From NCBI GenBank assembly GCA_946482545.1, contig CAMLRX010000101.1:1-19403 (forward strand): a stretch of 19,403 nt of DNA. Reading direction: 5' to 3'. Below are positions 8,447 through 14,955 of this stretch, in pieces; the stretch's first letter is position 1, and each line of letters starts with the position of its first letter. Below the pieces are notes generated by a model that saw only the letters and a program-made list of their open reading frames with translations, searched no databases and was not told the origin of the DNA. The position numbers were made by a program, and so were the translations under genes. This DNA comes from an uncultured Flavihumibacter sp. Its GTDB lineage: Bacteria; Bacteroidota; Bacteroidia; Chitinophagales; Chitinophagaceae.

Positions 8447-9619
8447 ATGAGTCTGTACAATAAAAGGGGCGTATCGGCCCAGAAAGAGGAAGTGCACAAG
8501 GCCGTTGAGAAACTGGATAAGGGGCTTTACGCCAACGCGTTCTGCAAACTGTATCCTGATTACCTCTGTGGCCAATCCGACTGGATAAATGTGATGCACG
8601 CCGATGGCGCCGGTACTAAAAGTATTCTGGCCTACCTTTACTGGAAGGAAACCGGCGACGATTCCATCTGGAAAGGCATCGCGCAGGACGCCATCGCCAT
8701 GAACCTGGACGACCTGCTTTGTGTGGGCATCTACGACAATATCCTTTTCTCTTCCACCATCGACCGGAACAAACTCCTGATCCCGGGCTCCATACTGGAG
8801 AAAGTCATCAACGGTAGCCAGGAATTTTTCGATCAGCTCAAATCATTCGGGGTGAATATTCAGTTCCTCGGTGGCGAAACCGCCGACGTGGGCGATGTGG
8901 TGCGCACCATCGCCGTGAACGGTACCATGACCGCCCGCTGGCCCAAACACAGGCTGATCACCAACGACAACATCGCTCCAGGAAATGTGATCGTGGGCCT
9001 TTCCAGCTATGGAAAAGCCGATTATGAGGAAGAATACAACAGCGGATTGGGCAGCAACGGCCTTACCAGCGCCCGTCATGATGTGCTCAATAAGTTTTAC
9101 GCGGAACACTTTAAAGAAACCTACGAACCGGCATTGGGGGAAGACGTAGTGTACATAGGCCCGCACAAAATGACCGATGCTATTAATATCGATGGATTCG
9201 GTATGCAAAACGTAGGCAAACTACTGCTGAGCCCCACCCGTACTTATGCCCCGGTATTGAAGAAAATACTGGAAGAACAATTTGATGCAGTGTCCGGGCT
9301 CATCCATTGCAGCGGCGGCGGACAAACCAAAGTACTGAAATACCTGCCCGGCAACATGCGCATCGTAAAAGATAACCTGTTCCCCACACCCCCGATATTC
9401 GACATCATCCGAAAAGCCTCCGGCGCGGATTCCAGGGAAATGTACCAGGTCTTCAACATGGGACACCGGCTGGAGATTTTCACTTCTGAAAAAGATGCCG
9501 ATAAAATAATCGAAACTTCGCTATCATTTGGTGTGGATGCGAAAGTAATTGGGAGGGTGGAAGAGAGCGATAAGAAAGAACTGATCATCCGGCACGGAGA
9601 AGAAGAGATTGTGTTTTAA
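8447..9619 (+). CDS. purM: Phosphoribosylformylglycinamidine cyclo-ligase (AIR synthetase)
   Basis: A 390-residue ATP-dependent enzyme of de novo purine synthesis that closes the imidazole ring of formylglycinamidine ribonucleotide to give AIR. Visible motifs are DGAGTKS near residues 50-56 (equivalent to the usual DGVGTK), the nucleotide-binding segment AQDAIAMNLDDLLCVG, FLGGETADVGDVV, LIHCSGGGQTKVL, and the C-terminal FNMGHRLEIF (FNMG). The length and the long form of the motifs match the Bacteroidota subtype. The start is ATG 8447 with AAGGG 5 nt upstream; an in-frame ATG at 8381 would add 22 unrelated residues across the promoter. The gene stands alone, ended by the terminator at 9643-9671. 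Confidence 0.92.
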   Translation: MSLYNKRGVSAQKEEVHKAVEKLDKGLYANAFCKLYPDYLCGQSDWINVMHADGAGTKSILAYLYWKETGDDSIWKGIAQDAIAMNLDDLLCVGIYDNILFSSTIDRNKLLIPGSILEKVINGSQEFFDQLKSFGVNIQFLGGETADVGDVVRTIAVNGTMTARWPKHRLITNDNIAPGNVIVGLSSYGKADYEEEYNSGLGSNGLTSARHDVLNKFYAEHFKETYEPALGEDVVYIGPHKMTDAINIDGFGMQNVGKLLLSPTRTYAPVLKKILEEQFDAVSGLIHCSGGGQTKVLKYLPGNMRIVKDNLFPTPPIFDIIRKASGADSREMYQVFNMGHRLEIFTSEKDADKIIETSLSFGVDAKVIGRVEESDKKELIIRHGEEEIVF

Positions 9620-9642
9620 GTGTTGAGATGATATTGTATTAA

Positions 9643-9671
9643 AAAAAGCCCGCGAATGAAGCGGGCTTTTT
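9643..9671. terminator. Bidirectional intrinsic terminator
   Basis: An 11-bp stem (AAAAAGCCCGC at 9643-9653 with 9661-9671) encloses a 7-nt loop. T-runs follow in both directions. It lies between the convergent purM and BlaR1-like genes and serves both. Confidence 0.9.
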
Positions 9672-9699
9672 CTTTATCATGCGAAGAATAGAATCATCA

Positions 9700-12027
9700 C
9701 TATAAACGGAAAGTAATAGGTTGCTTTTTATAGGAGGTTACTTTTCTCCCATTCTGAACAGCGGGCGTCCATTTGCCGGTACTGTTTTTTATAACCCGTG
9801 CGGCTTCAGTTCCTAATCCGGCTCCCGGGTCGTGTAAAACCGAAACATCTTTTATCGTGCCATCTGTTGTAACAATAAATTGTATAATAGCCGATCCCTG
9901 CACCTTTTCTTTGATGGCCGCATCAGGATAGCGCAGGTTTTCGCTCAGGTATTTTCCCCATTCTTTCACGCCGCCTTCAAATTTAGCTTCCACTTCTACT
10001 TTCTGGAAAATCTTATCGATTTCCTGGTTAGCGGTTGCGTCCTCTGTTTTAAAAGTTACTTTATAGTAAACAATGCTTGTTTTTGTAGTAAGGCTTGCTG
10101 CGTATTTCTCATGTTTTAACGCGGCTCTCTCCACTTCACCCGATAATGTTTCCTGTATGCTGATTGCATCGGGAGGAGCAGCAGCGCTTTGCTTGCCATA
10201 GCCCACTACTACAATCTCGTGCAGGGTGTTTGTACCGGCAGGTGGCGCCTTTAAAATTTCAACATTGGTAATATTGCCATCAGCATCTTTGGCGAGTCGG
10301 AAATAAACTGTTCCGCCTTTGTTGCTTTCCAGCACATTGCTGGGATAGCGGAGGGTACGGTTCATGTGGCGGCCAAATGATTTGAAGAAGTCATCCTGAA
10401 TGTTTTTGTTGGGAACAGTGTCTGTTTTGGAAGTTGCGACGGCGTTAAAATGTTTTACGGGCGCAATCTCTTCGATATCCAGCTTCTGGAAAGCGGCAAT
10501 ACCTTCTAATATTTTCGCGGCGATCTTTTCCTGGTTTTTTTCTGCGCTCAGGAACTCAACATCTTTTTTGTTGGAAAGATAACCGCATTCCAGCAGGATG
10601 GCGGGACAGGGAGCGGCGTCCAGTACCCATATTCCTGTTTGCCTGGTTTGTATCACTTTTTTAGTATTGTAAACTTCACTAAGTTTTAAAAGAAGAGCGG
10701 AACCAAGAAAAATATTCTCTTCTTCAAAAATCTGGTTCTTCCAGGATATAAAAGCGTCTATGCCCGACTGTAATTGATCTTCCGGGACTTTTAGGCCGCC
10801 TTTTACCGTTTGTTCGGAGCCGATATGCAAAGAAATAAACAGATCGGCCTTACTTTTTTTAGTGAATTCGGTTCTCTGTTTCAGATCAGGATAAGAATCA
10901 TCGTTCCTCGTGAGCAGCACGTTAACGCCATAGTTAGCGGAAAGCGTCTTTACTTTCTGGGCGATGGCGAGCGTGAATTCTTTTTCAAGTCGATCGTGGC
11001 CTCGTGCGCCGCCATCATTTCCTCCATGCCCTGCATCAATTACGACAGTAAGTGGCGCAACTGATTTTCCGGGATCGGATGAAATGCTTTCGGATGCTGA
11101 TGACCCCGGCGTTTCGGGATGAATGGATTTCTGCGCACGCAATACAAATGCGCTGAACAACAATGTGGCAATGGGCAGGATCATCAACCTTCTCAGGTAG
11201 CTGAAACTGGTGTTGGAAGTGGTTTGTAAAATCATGGCTATACGTCTTTTAATAGGTGAACGAAAGAAATAATGAACAAGAGGTGATTGTTTTTTTTCAT
11301 GGATAGCGTGTACCAGTAGGATTTCCGCATAAGCGTAGCGGTCGCTGCCGGAACTGGCATATTCATCGGCAAGGAATTCGTGGATGGTATGGAGTTCCCT
11401 TTTGATGAGGTGGAACACGGGGTTGATCCAGCAGATGGCGGTGGCGAGTTCCATGAACACATTATCGATCGAATGGCGTTGCTTCACGTGGAAGAGTTCG
11501 TGCCGGAAAAGTTGTTGTCCTTTATCGGAATCAAGCGGGAACTTCCGGTTCCAGAAGATATTGCTGAAAAAAGAGAAAGGTGTACCGGGTTCATTGGTAT
11601 GGTACAGGTGGATGTCGCTCACAACTTCCTGCGGATACTTGTGTTTGATGTGGAAGATGGAACGAAGCGAGGTCCCGAAATAAAACATCTTCCACATTAC
11701 GATGCTGCCATACAGCAACAGCGCTATTCCTGAAAGGGAGAAGAGGGGATGCCTGATGAGTTCTCCCCAAAGATCGCTTTCTGTTTCACCGCCGCTCACC
11801 ACTATAACTTCAAGTGTTCTGTATACAAAAGCCGGTGTATTGGCTTCCTGTGGAAACAGGAAGGGGATGCGGAGCACCGGCACGACTGCACTCACGAGTA
11901 CCACCGCCAGCAGGTAGAACCTGTTGTAATGGTGGAACGATTTATTCTTCAGGAAAAAATGATAATACGCATACAGGATGGCGGAACACAGTATCATTTT
12001 TGAAATGTGCAAGAGTAAGGCTTCCAT
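9700..12027 (-). CDS. BlaR1-like M56 peptidase fused to peptidoglycan amidase and TonB C-terminal domains
   Basis: A 775-residue fusion, counted from ATG 12027. Residues 1-300 form a BlaR1/MecR1-type module: membrane segments near 7-26, 38-58, 95-117 and 277-299, with the zinc-protease site HELFH at 176-180 and HEFLADEYA at 216-224 in the cytoplasmic loop between segments 3 and 4. Residues 327-510 form an N-acetylmuramoyl-L-alanine amidase (Amidase_3): VVIDAGHGG with H334, E348 in LEKEF, H401 in SLHIG, and catalytic E480 in LLECGYLSN. A partial TonB-like repeat follows (551-596), then EIVVVGYGKQ (604-613), then a full TonB C-terminal domain (683-775). By BlaR1 topology the amidase and TonB parts face the periplasm. 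It lies 4 nt after the BlaI-like gene. A longer start at 12099 would overlap that gene and adds no membrane or enzyme motif. Confidence 0.88.
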   Translation of the reverse strand: MEALLLHISKMILCSAILYAYYHFFLKNKSFHHYNRFYLLAVVLVSAVVPVLRIPFLFPQEANTPAFVYRTLEVIVVSGGETESDLWGELIRHPLFSLSGIALLLYGSIVMWKMFYFGTSLRSIFHIKHKYPQEVVSDIHLYHTNEPGTPFSFFSNIFWNRKFPLDSDKGQQLFRHELFHVKQRHSIDNVFMELATAICWINPVFHLIKRELHTIHEFLADEYASSGSDRYAYAEILLVHAIHEKKQSPLVHYFFRSPIKRRIAMILQTTSNTSFSYLRRLMILPIATLLFSAFVLRAQKSIHPETPGSSASESISSDPGKSVAPLTVVIDAGHGGNDGGARGHDRLEKEFTLAIAQKVKTLSANYGVNVLLTRNDDSYPDLKQRTEFTKKSKADLFISLHIGSEQTVKGGLKVPEDQLQSGIDAFISWKNQIFEEENIFLGSALLLKLSEVYNTKKVIQTRQTGIWVLDAAPCPAILLECGYLSNKKDVEFLSAEKNQEKIAAKILEGIAAFQKLDIEEIAPVKHFNAVATSKTDTVPNKNIQDDFFKSFGRHMNRTLRYPSNVLESNKGGTVYFRLAKDADGNITNVEILKAPPAGTNTLHEIVVVGYGKQSAAAPPDAISIQETLSGEVERAALKHEKYAASLTTKTSIVYYKVTFKTEDATANQEIDKIFQKVEVEAKFEGGVKEWGKYLSENLRYPDAAIKEKVQGSAIIQFIVTTDGTIKDVSVLHDPGAGLGTEAARVIKNSTGKWTPAVQNGRKVTSYKKQPITFRL

Positions 12028-12031
12028 GATA

Positions 12032-12397
12032 TCAGGCTTTTCCGGATGATTTAATTTGTTGCAGCAAAGCTTCCAGTTCTTCCACCGAAATGGAATCATT
12101 CTTCACGAAGTGAGAAACCATACTGGCCGGATTCCCTTCAAAATAATTGTTCACCACCTGCCTTAAACTGGAGTTACCGTATGCCTGTTTGCCGATTGTG
12201 GCGGAATAATAATTGTTCCTGCCCTGGGCTTCGAAACGTACAAACCCTTTTTCTATCAGGATTTTCAGGATCGTGGCCACGGTATTGGAGTGGGGTTTGG
12301 GCTCTGGCATTTCATCCAGAATGTCTTTCAGAAATCCGCCACCTGATTGCCATACGGCCTGCATCACCTGTTCTTCCGCTTTTGTAAGTATTTTCAT
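12032..12397 (-). CDS. BlaI/MecI/CopY-family winged-helix repressor
   Basis: The 121-residue product has the winged helix of BlaI repressors: LTKAEEQVMQAVW (residues 4-16) as first helix, SNTVATILKILIEKGFV (37-53) as recognition helix, and the wing RFEAQGRNNYYSA. The C-terminal dimerisation part contains SHFVKNDSISVEELEALL, which lines up with the BlaI segment cut by BlaR1; the scissile Asn-Phe of the staphylococcal protein is His96-Phe97 here. Such repressors dimerise, bind operator dyads, and are inactivated by proteolysis when the M56 partner is triggered. I chose ATG 12397 (MKIL) over a GTG one codon earlier. It forms an operon with the downstream BlaR1-like gene, and three operator-like dyads lie upstream. 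Confidence 0.9.
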   Translation of the reverse strand: MKILTKAEEQVMQAVWQSGGGFLKDILDEMPEPKPHSNTVATILKILIEKGFVRFEAQGRNNYYSATIGKQAYGNSSLRQVVNNYFEGNPASMVSHFVKNDSISVEELEALLQQIKSSGKA

Positions 12398-12398
12398 C

Positions 12399-12412
12399 AC
12401 TAAGAAATTAGT
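12399..12412. promoter_or_regulatory. Operator-like dyad 1 (ACTA-N6-TAGT)
   Basis: ACTAAGAAATTAGT: 5-bp arms around a 4-bp centre. It begins 2 bp upstream of the repressor ATG, where bound repressor could block early transcription or translation. It shares the ACTA-N6-TAGT frame with the two dyads further upstream. Confidence 0.6.
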
Positions 12413-12424
12413 TACCCGAAGCTA

Positions 12425-12442
12425 AAACTAAAAATTTAGTTT
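12425..12442. promoter_or_regulatory. Operator-like dyad 2, strongest copy
   Basis: AAACTAAA-AA-TTTAGTTT: perfect 8-bp arms around AA, containing the ACTA-N6-TAGT core at 12427-12440. A minus-strand TAAATTTT (12431-12438), one base from TAnnTTTG, lies inside it, with a TTG at 12461-12463 at 22-bp spacing. If that is the promoter, repressor binding would cover the -7 region. Confidence 0.65.
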
Positions 12443-12446
12443 CATA

Positions 12447-12460
12447 ACTATTTTTTTAGT
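12447..12460. promoter_or_regulatory. Operator-like dyad 3 (ACTA-N6-TAGT)
   Basis: ACTATTTTTTTAGT: 4-bp arms with the same 14-bp frame as dyads 1 and 2, immediately beside the TTG at 12461-12463 that could serve as the -33 element. Its centre is 20 bp from that of dyad 2. Confidence 0.5.
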
Positions 12461-12638
12461 CAACCCTTGTTTTAGCAAATCTTTAACAGCGTTTTCCACA
12501 CGTTGTATGGGTGGTAAACCCTGTTTTTGCGTCTTAATTAGTGTGTAAGCAGTTGAATTTGCTTGATTGAAATGAAAGTGCAGGAACCGGGTATGGGATA
12601 TTTTTCCACAAGGGCTATGAGAAACGAACTTCGTGTGC

Positions 12639-12646
12639 TACCTTTG
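12639..12646 (+). promoter_or_regulatory. Candidate Bacteroidota -7 box for the sigma factor gene
   Basis: TACCTTTG matches TAnnTTTG. It lies 108 bp before the ATG at 12755, which would give a leader of about 100 nt. No TTTG is seen at the expected -33 distance. Confidence 0.35.
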
Positions 12647-12754
12647 CAGACGGTTTCGGGTAAGCCCCTGGGTTATAACTTTCCCTTTGCAACTTCCCCT
12701 GAACATATCGCATCTTTTGACTGTTATCTATTATAATCATTCTTAATAATTACT

Positions 12755-13612
12755 ATGAGGCAACTTAAGATTGCTACCCAGATTACAAACCGGGATTCCC
12801 AGGCGGTTGAGAAATATCTCCAGGAAATCTCCAAAATCCCGATGATCACCCCCGAAGAAGAAACGATTCTCGCGCAGCGGATCAAGATGGGTGATCAGAA
12901 GGCGCTTGACAAATTGGTGCAGGCGAACCTTAGGTTTGTGGTATCGGTGGCTAAACAATACCAGCACCAGGGGTTAAGTTTGAGTGACCTGATCAATGAA
13001 GGAAACCTCGGTCTGATCAAAGCTGCCCAGCGTTTCGATGAAACAAAGGGCTTTAAATTCATTTCTTACGCGGTATGGTGGATCCGTCAGTCTATCCTGC
13101 AGGCTTTGGCCGAACAGGGGCGTCTGGTACGTCTTCCCCAAAATAAGATCGGAACCTATAACAAAGCGAACAAAGCTTATATGGCTTTTGAACAGGAGCA
13201 CGAGCGTGAGCCTTCTACCGAAGAACTCGCCGAGATTCTGGAAATGAGCGAAACAGAGATTAACAATATTTTCCAGAGCAATAGCCGTCACACTTCCCTC
13301 GATGCACCCGTGCACGAAGCGGAAGATGTGGCTATGGGCGACCTGCTGGAAGGTGGTGATGATACAGATGATGATGTGATGAAAGATTCCCTCCGCAATG
13401 AAATCCGCCGCGTGTTGAAATCACTCAGTCCTCGCGAAGCGGAGATAGTGAACGCGTACTTTGGACTGGATGGTGAAAACGGCGTAACGATTGAGCAGAT
13501 CGGTCAGAAATACGATCTTACCAAAGAGCGTATCCGCCAGATCAAGGAAAGGGCGATCAAGCGTTTGCAGAAAGCACGCTACTCTAATGCGTTGAAAGCA
13601 TACCTGGGTTAA
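12755..13612 (+). CDS. rpoD: Primary RNA polymerase sigma factor (sigma-70/SigA type)
   Basis: The 285-residue protein has region 1.2 (about 15-45, DSQAVEKYLQEISKIPMITPEEE), region 2 with LVQANLRFVVSVAKQY, LIQEG-like LINEGNLGLIKAAQRFD and the -10-recognition helix FKFISYAVWWIRQSI, region 3 from about 130, and region 4 with SLSPREAEIVNAYFGLDG and the helix-turn-helix TIEQIGQKYDLTKERIRQIKERAIKRL. It lacks region 1.1, as is usual for the Bacteroidota housekeeping sigma, which recognises TTTG and TAnnTTTG promoters. The ATG has no Shine-Dalgarno match, only an AT-rich leader, also usual in this phylum. It is monocistronic, ended by the terminator at 13638-13670. Confidence 0.95.
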   Translation: MRQLKIATQITNRDSQAVEKYLQEISKIPMITPEEETILAQRIKMGDQKALDKLVQANLRFVVSVAKQYQHQGLSLSDLINEGNLGLIKAAQRFDETKGFKFISYAVWWIRQSILQALAEQGRLVRLPQNKIGTYNKANKAYMAFEQEHEREPSTEELAEILEMSETEINNIFQSNSRHTSLDAPVHEAEDVAMGDLLEGGDDTDDDVMKDSLRNEIRRVLKSLSPREAEIVNAYFGLDGENGVTIEQIGQKYDLTKERIRQIKERAIKRLQKARYSNALKAYLG

Positions 13613-13637
13613 TTCCCGGTGAAGAATATTGAATGGT

Positions 13638-13670
13638 ATCCCCGCTGAGTTTCAGTGGGGATTTTTTTTT
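13638..13670 (+). terminator. Intrinsic terminator of the sigma factor gene
   Basis: An 11-bp stem with one G-T pair (13638-13648 with 13652-13662) and a GTT loop, followed by a run of nine T (13662-13670). It begins 26 bp after the stop codon. Confidence 0.92.
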
Positions 13671-13699
13671 GAACGAATTTCATGCAGGGGTGTTATAAA

Positions 13700-13727
13700 T
13701 TTCTCGCAACGGCGCTACGACGCAACG
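13700..13727 (+). repeat. Inverted-repeat element 2, left arm
   Basis: This 28-bp arm pairs with 13867-13894: 24 of 28 positions match the reverse complement. All four differences are transitions, at arm positions 13, 17, 21 and 25, exactly 4 bp apart. GCAA, GCTA and GCAA start at 13706, 13714 and 13722, an 8-bp period as in element 1. Confidence 0.75.
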
Positions 13728-13866
13728 GGAATTGGATTTCGTGTTTTTCGAAGACGGAGAAATTGTAGTTGTACTATTTCAAAAGGCTTTATGGATTTTC
13801 TTGTAATTACTTTACGTTCCATAAGTCTAATATATAATCCGGGTGTATCAAATAATCAACCACCAA

Positions 13867-13894
13867 CGTCGCGCCGTGGCGTCGTTGCGAGAAA
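13867..13894 (-). repeat. Inverted-repeat element 2, right arm
   Basis: The partner of 13700-13727, 139 bp away. The complementary GCNA cores lie at 13869, 13877 and 13885, again 8 bp apart. The element spans 195 bp and ends 42 bp before the lipoprotein start codon. The interior is AT-rich with no clear structure. Confidence 0.75.
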
Positions 13895-13936
13895 CAAAAA
13901 ACAAAACGCTCCTCCAGAAATCTCCTTTAAGAAACT

Positions 13937-14848
13937 ATGATAAAAAGACGTCCAGGAACATGCCTTCTAAGAAACACCGTTCTTTCTCTCGGTGTTTTTC
14001 TCCTCATTTCCTGTGAAAAAAACATCTCCTTCACCCCTGAAATCACCACGCCTTCCATAGTGGTGGATGGCAATATTGAAAACGGAATGCCGCCGCGGGT
14101 TATCCTTACAACCTCTCTGAATTACTTCAGCAAAATAACCCCCGAAGAACTCACGAATTCATTCGTGCGGGGCGCTTCCATAGAAATATCAAACGGAACA
14201 CGGACGCATCTTTTGAAAGAATACGCGCAGCCCTTGCCTTCCGGTGCAAGTCTGTATTATTATTCCATCGATTCATCCAATCTGGCAACGGCATTTGTTG
14301 GGGAGCAGGGCAAATCTTACCGGATGAAAATTGTTGCGGATGGCACGGAGATCACTGCTGAAACTACTATTCCCATTTTGAATAAAACAATAGACTCCCT
14401 TTGGTGGAAAAAAGTTGATTCAAACAAGGATACCACCCTGGTAAGCCTGATGAGCCGGGTAACCGATCCGCCAGGATTCGGCAATTACATCCGTTATTTC
14501 ACTCGCGTAAACAGCGGTTTTTTTCTCCCCGGACTGGCATCCGTTTACGACGACCAGATCGTGGACGGCACTACCTACGATATCCAGGTGGATAAAGGTG
14601 TTGACCGGAATACCACCATCGATCTGGAAGACTATGCGTTCTTTTCAAGAGGGGATACCGTAACCGTTAAATTCTGCAACATTGATAAAGTTACCTTCGA
14701 TTTCTGGCGCACCGTGGAGTTCAGTTACCAAAGCATCGGTAACCCGTTTTCTTCCCCCACAAAAGTTACTTCCAACCTCAAAGGCAGGGCACTCGGCTAT
14801 TTCGGAGGGTATGCCGTGCAATACCTGACCCTGGAAATCCCCCGTTGA
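13937..14848 (+). CDS. DUF4249-type lipoprotein
   Basis: The 303-residue product has a lipoprotein signal: basic residues 3-5 and 12, hydrophobic 14-24, and lipobox L-I-S-C with lipidated Cys26. The mature part resembles DUF4249, a Bacteroidota family: a strand-rich start with SIVVDGNIENGMPPRVILTTSLNYF (written in part), a TTIP segment, WWKK, and an end with NPFSSPTKV...GALGYFGGY-like wording (here GRALGYFGGYAVQY). Such lipoproteins are often encoded beside a TonB-dependent receptor and may act in outer-membrane uptake, but no receptor gene is present on either side here. The molecular role of the family is unknown to me. Confidence 0.85.
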   Translation: MIKRRPGTCLLRNTVLSLGVFLLISCEKNISFTPEITTPSIVVDGNIENGMPPRVILTTSLNYFSKITPEELTNSFVRGASIEISNGTRTHLLKEYAQPLPSGASLYYYSIDSSNLATAFVGEQGKSYRMKIVADGTEITAETTIPILNKTIDSLWWKKVDSNKDTTLVSLMSRVTDPPGFGNYIRYFTRVNSGFFLPGLASVYDDQIVDGTTYDIQVDKGVDRNTTIDLEDYAFFSRGDTVTVKFCNIDKVTFDFWRTVEFSYQSIGNPFSSPTKVTSNLKGRALGYFGGYAVQYLTLEIPR

Positions 14849-14912
14849 ACAGGTTATGCACATGATATACAGGCGTTGGTAAAGCGGCCGTTCGGAATTG
14901 GTTTTTTCCGGT

Positions 14913-14920
14913 TAATTTTG
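14913..14920 (+). promoter_or_regulatory. Candidate Bacteroidota -7 box for trxB
   Basis: TAATTTTG fits TAnnTTTG, 35 bp before the trxB ATG. Upstream only TTCGG at 14891-14895 lies near the expected -33 place, a poor match. Confidence 0.4.
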
Positions 14921-14955
14921 GCCCACATTGAAAATCTTTTAAGCTCAGACCAGGT

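Larger units (their letters stand above)
12398..12754. promoter_or_regulatory. Divergent regulatory region between blaI-like gene and sigma factor gene
   Basis: This 357-bp stretch without an established gene contains the three operator-like dyads nearest the BlaI-like gene (12399-12460), a TAnnTTTG box facing the sigma factor gene (12639-12646), two DnaA-box-like TTTTCCACA words (12492-12500 and 12602-12610), and a 54-codon open frame (12572-12736) that is probably chance. Confidence 0.6.
13671..13936. other. Gene-free region holding inverted-repeat element 2
   Basis: I see no credible gene between the sigma factor terminator and the lipoprotein start. An open frame of about 100 codons crosses it, but it also runs through the terminator and both repeat arms, has Arg- and Cys-rich composition, and matches nothing I know. 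Confidence 0.6.

Noticed and set aside
12028..12099. 24-residue N-terminal extension of the BlaR1-like protein
   Set aside because: It overlaps the end of the repressor gene in another frame and is not hydrophobic; ATG 12027 leads directly into the first membrane segment.
12714..12736. Classical sigma-70 promoter (TTGACT with TATAAT) before the sigma factor gene
   Set aside because: The two words are only 9 bp apart instead of about 17, and the phylum uses a different promoter consensus.
13629..13940. 103-codon open frame after the sigma factor gene
   Set aside because: It crosses the terminator stem and both inverted-repeat arms and has an unlikely Arg- and Cys-rich composition.
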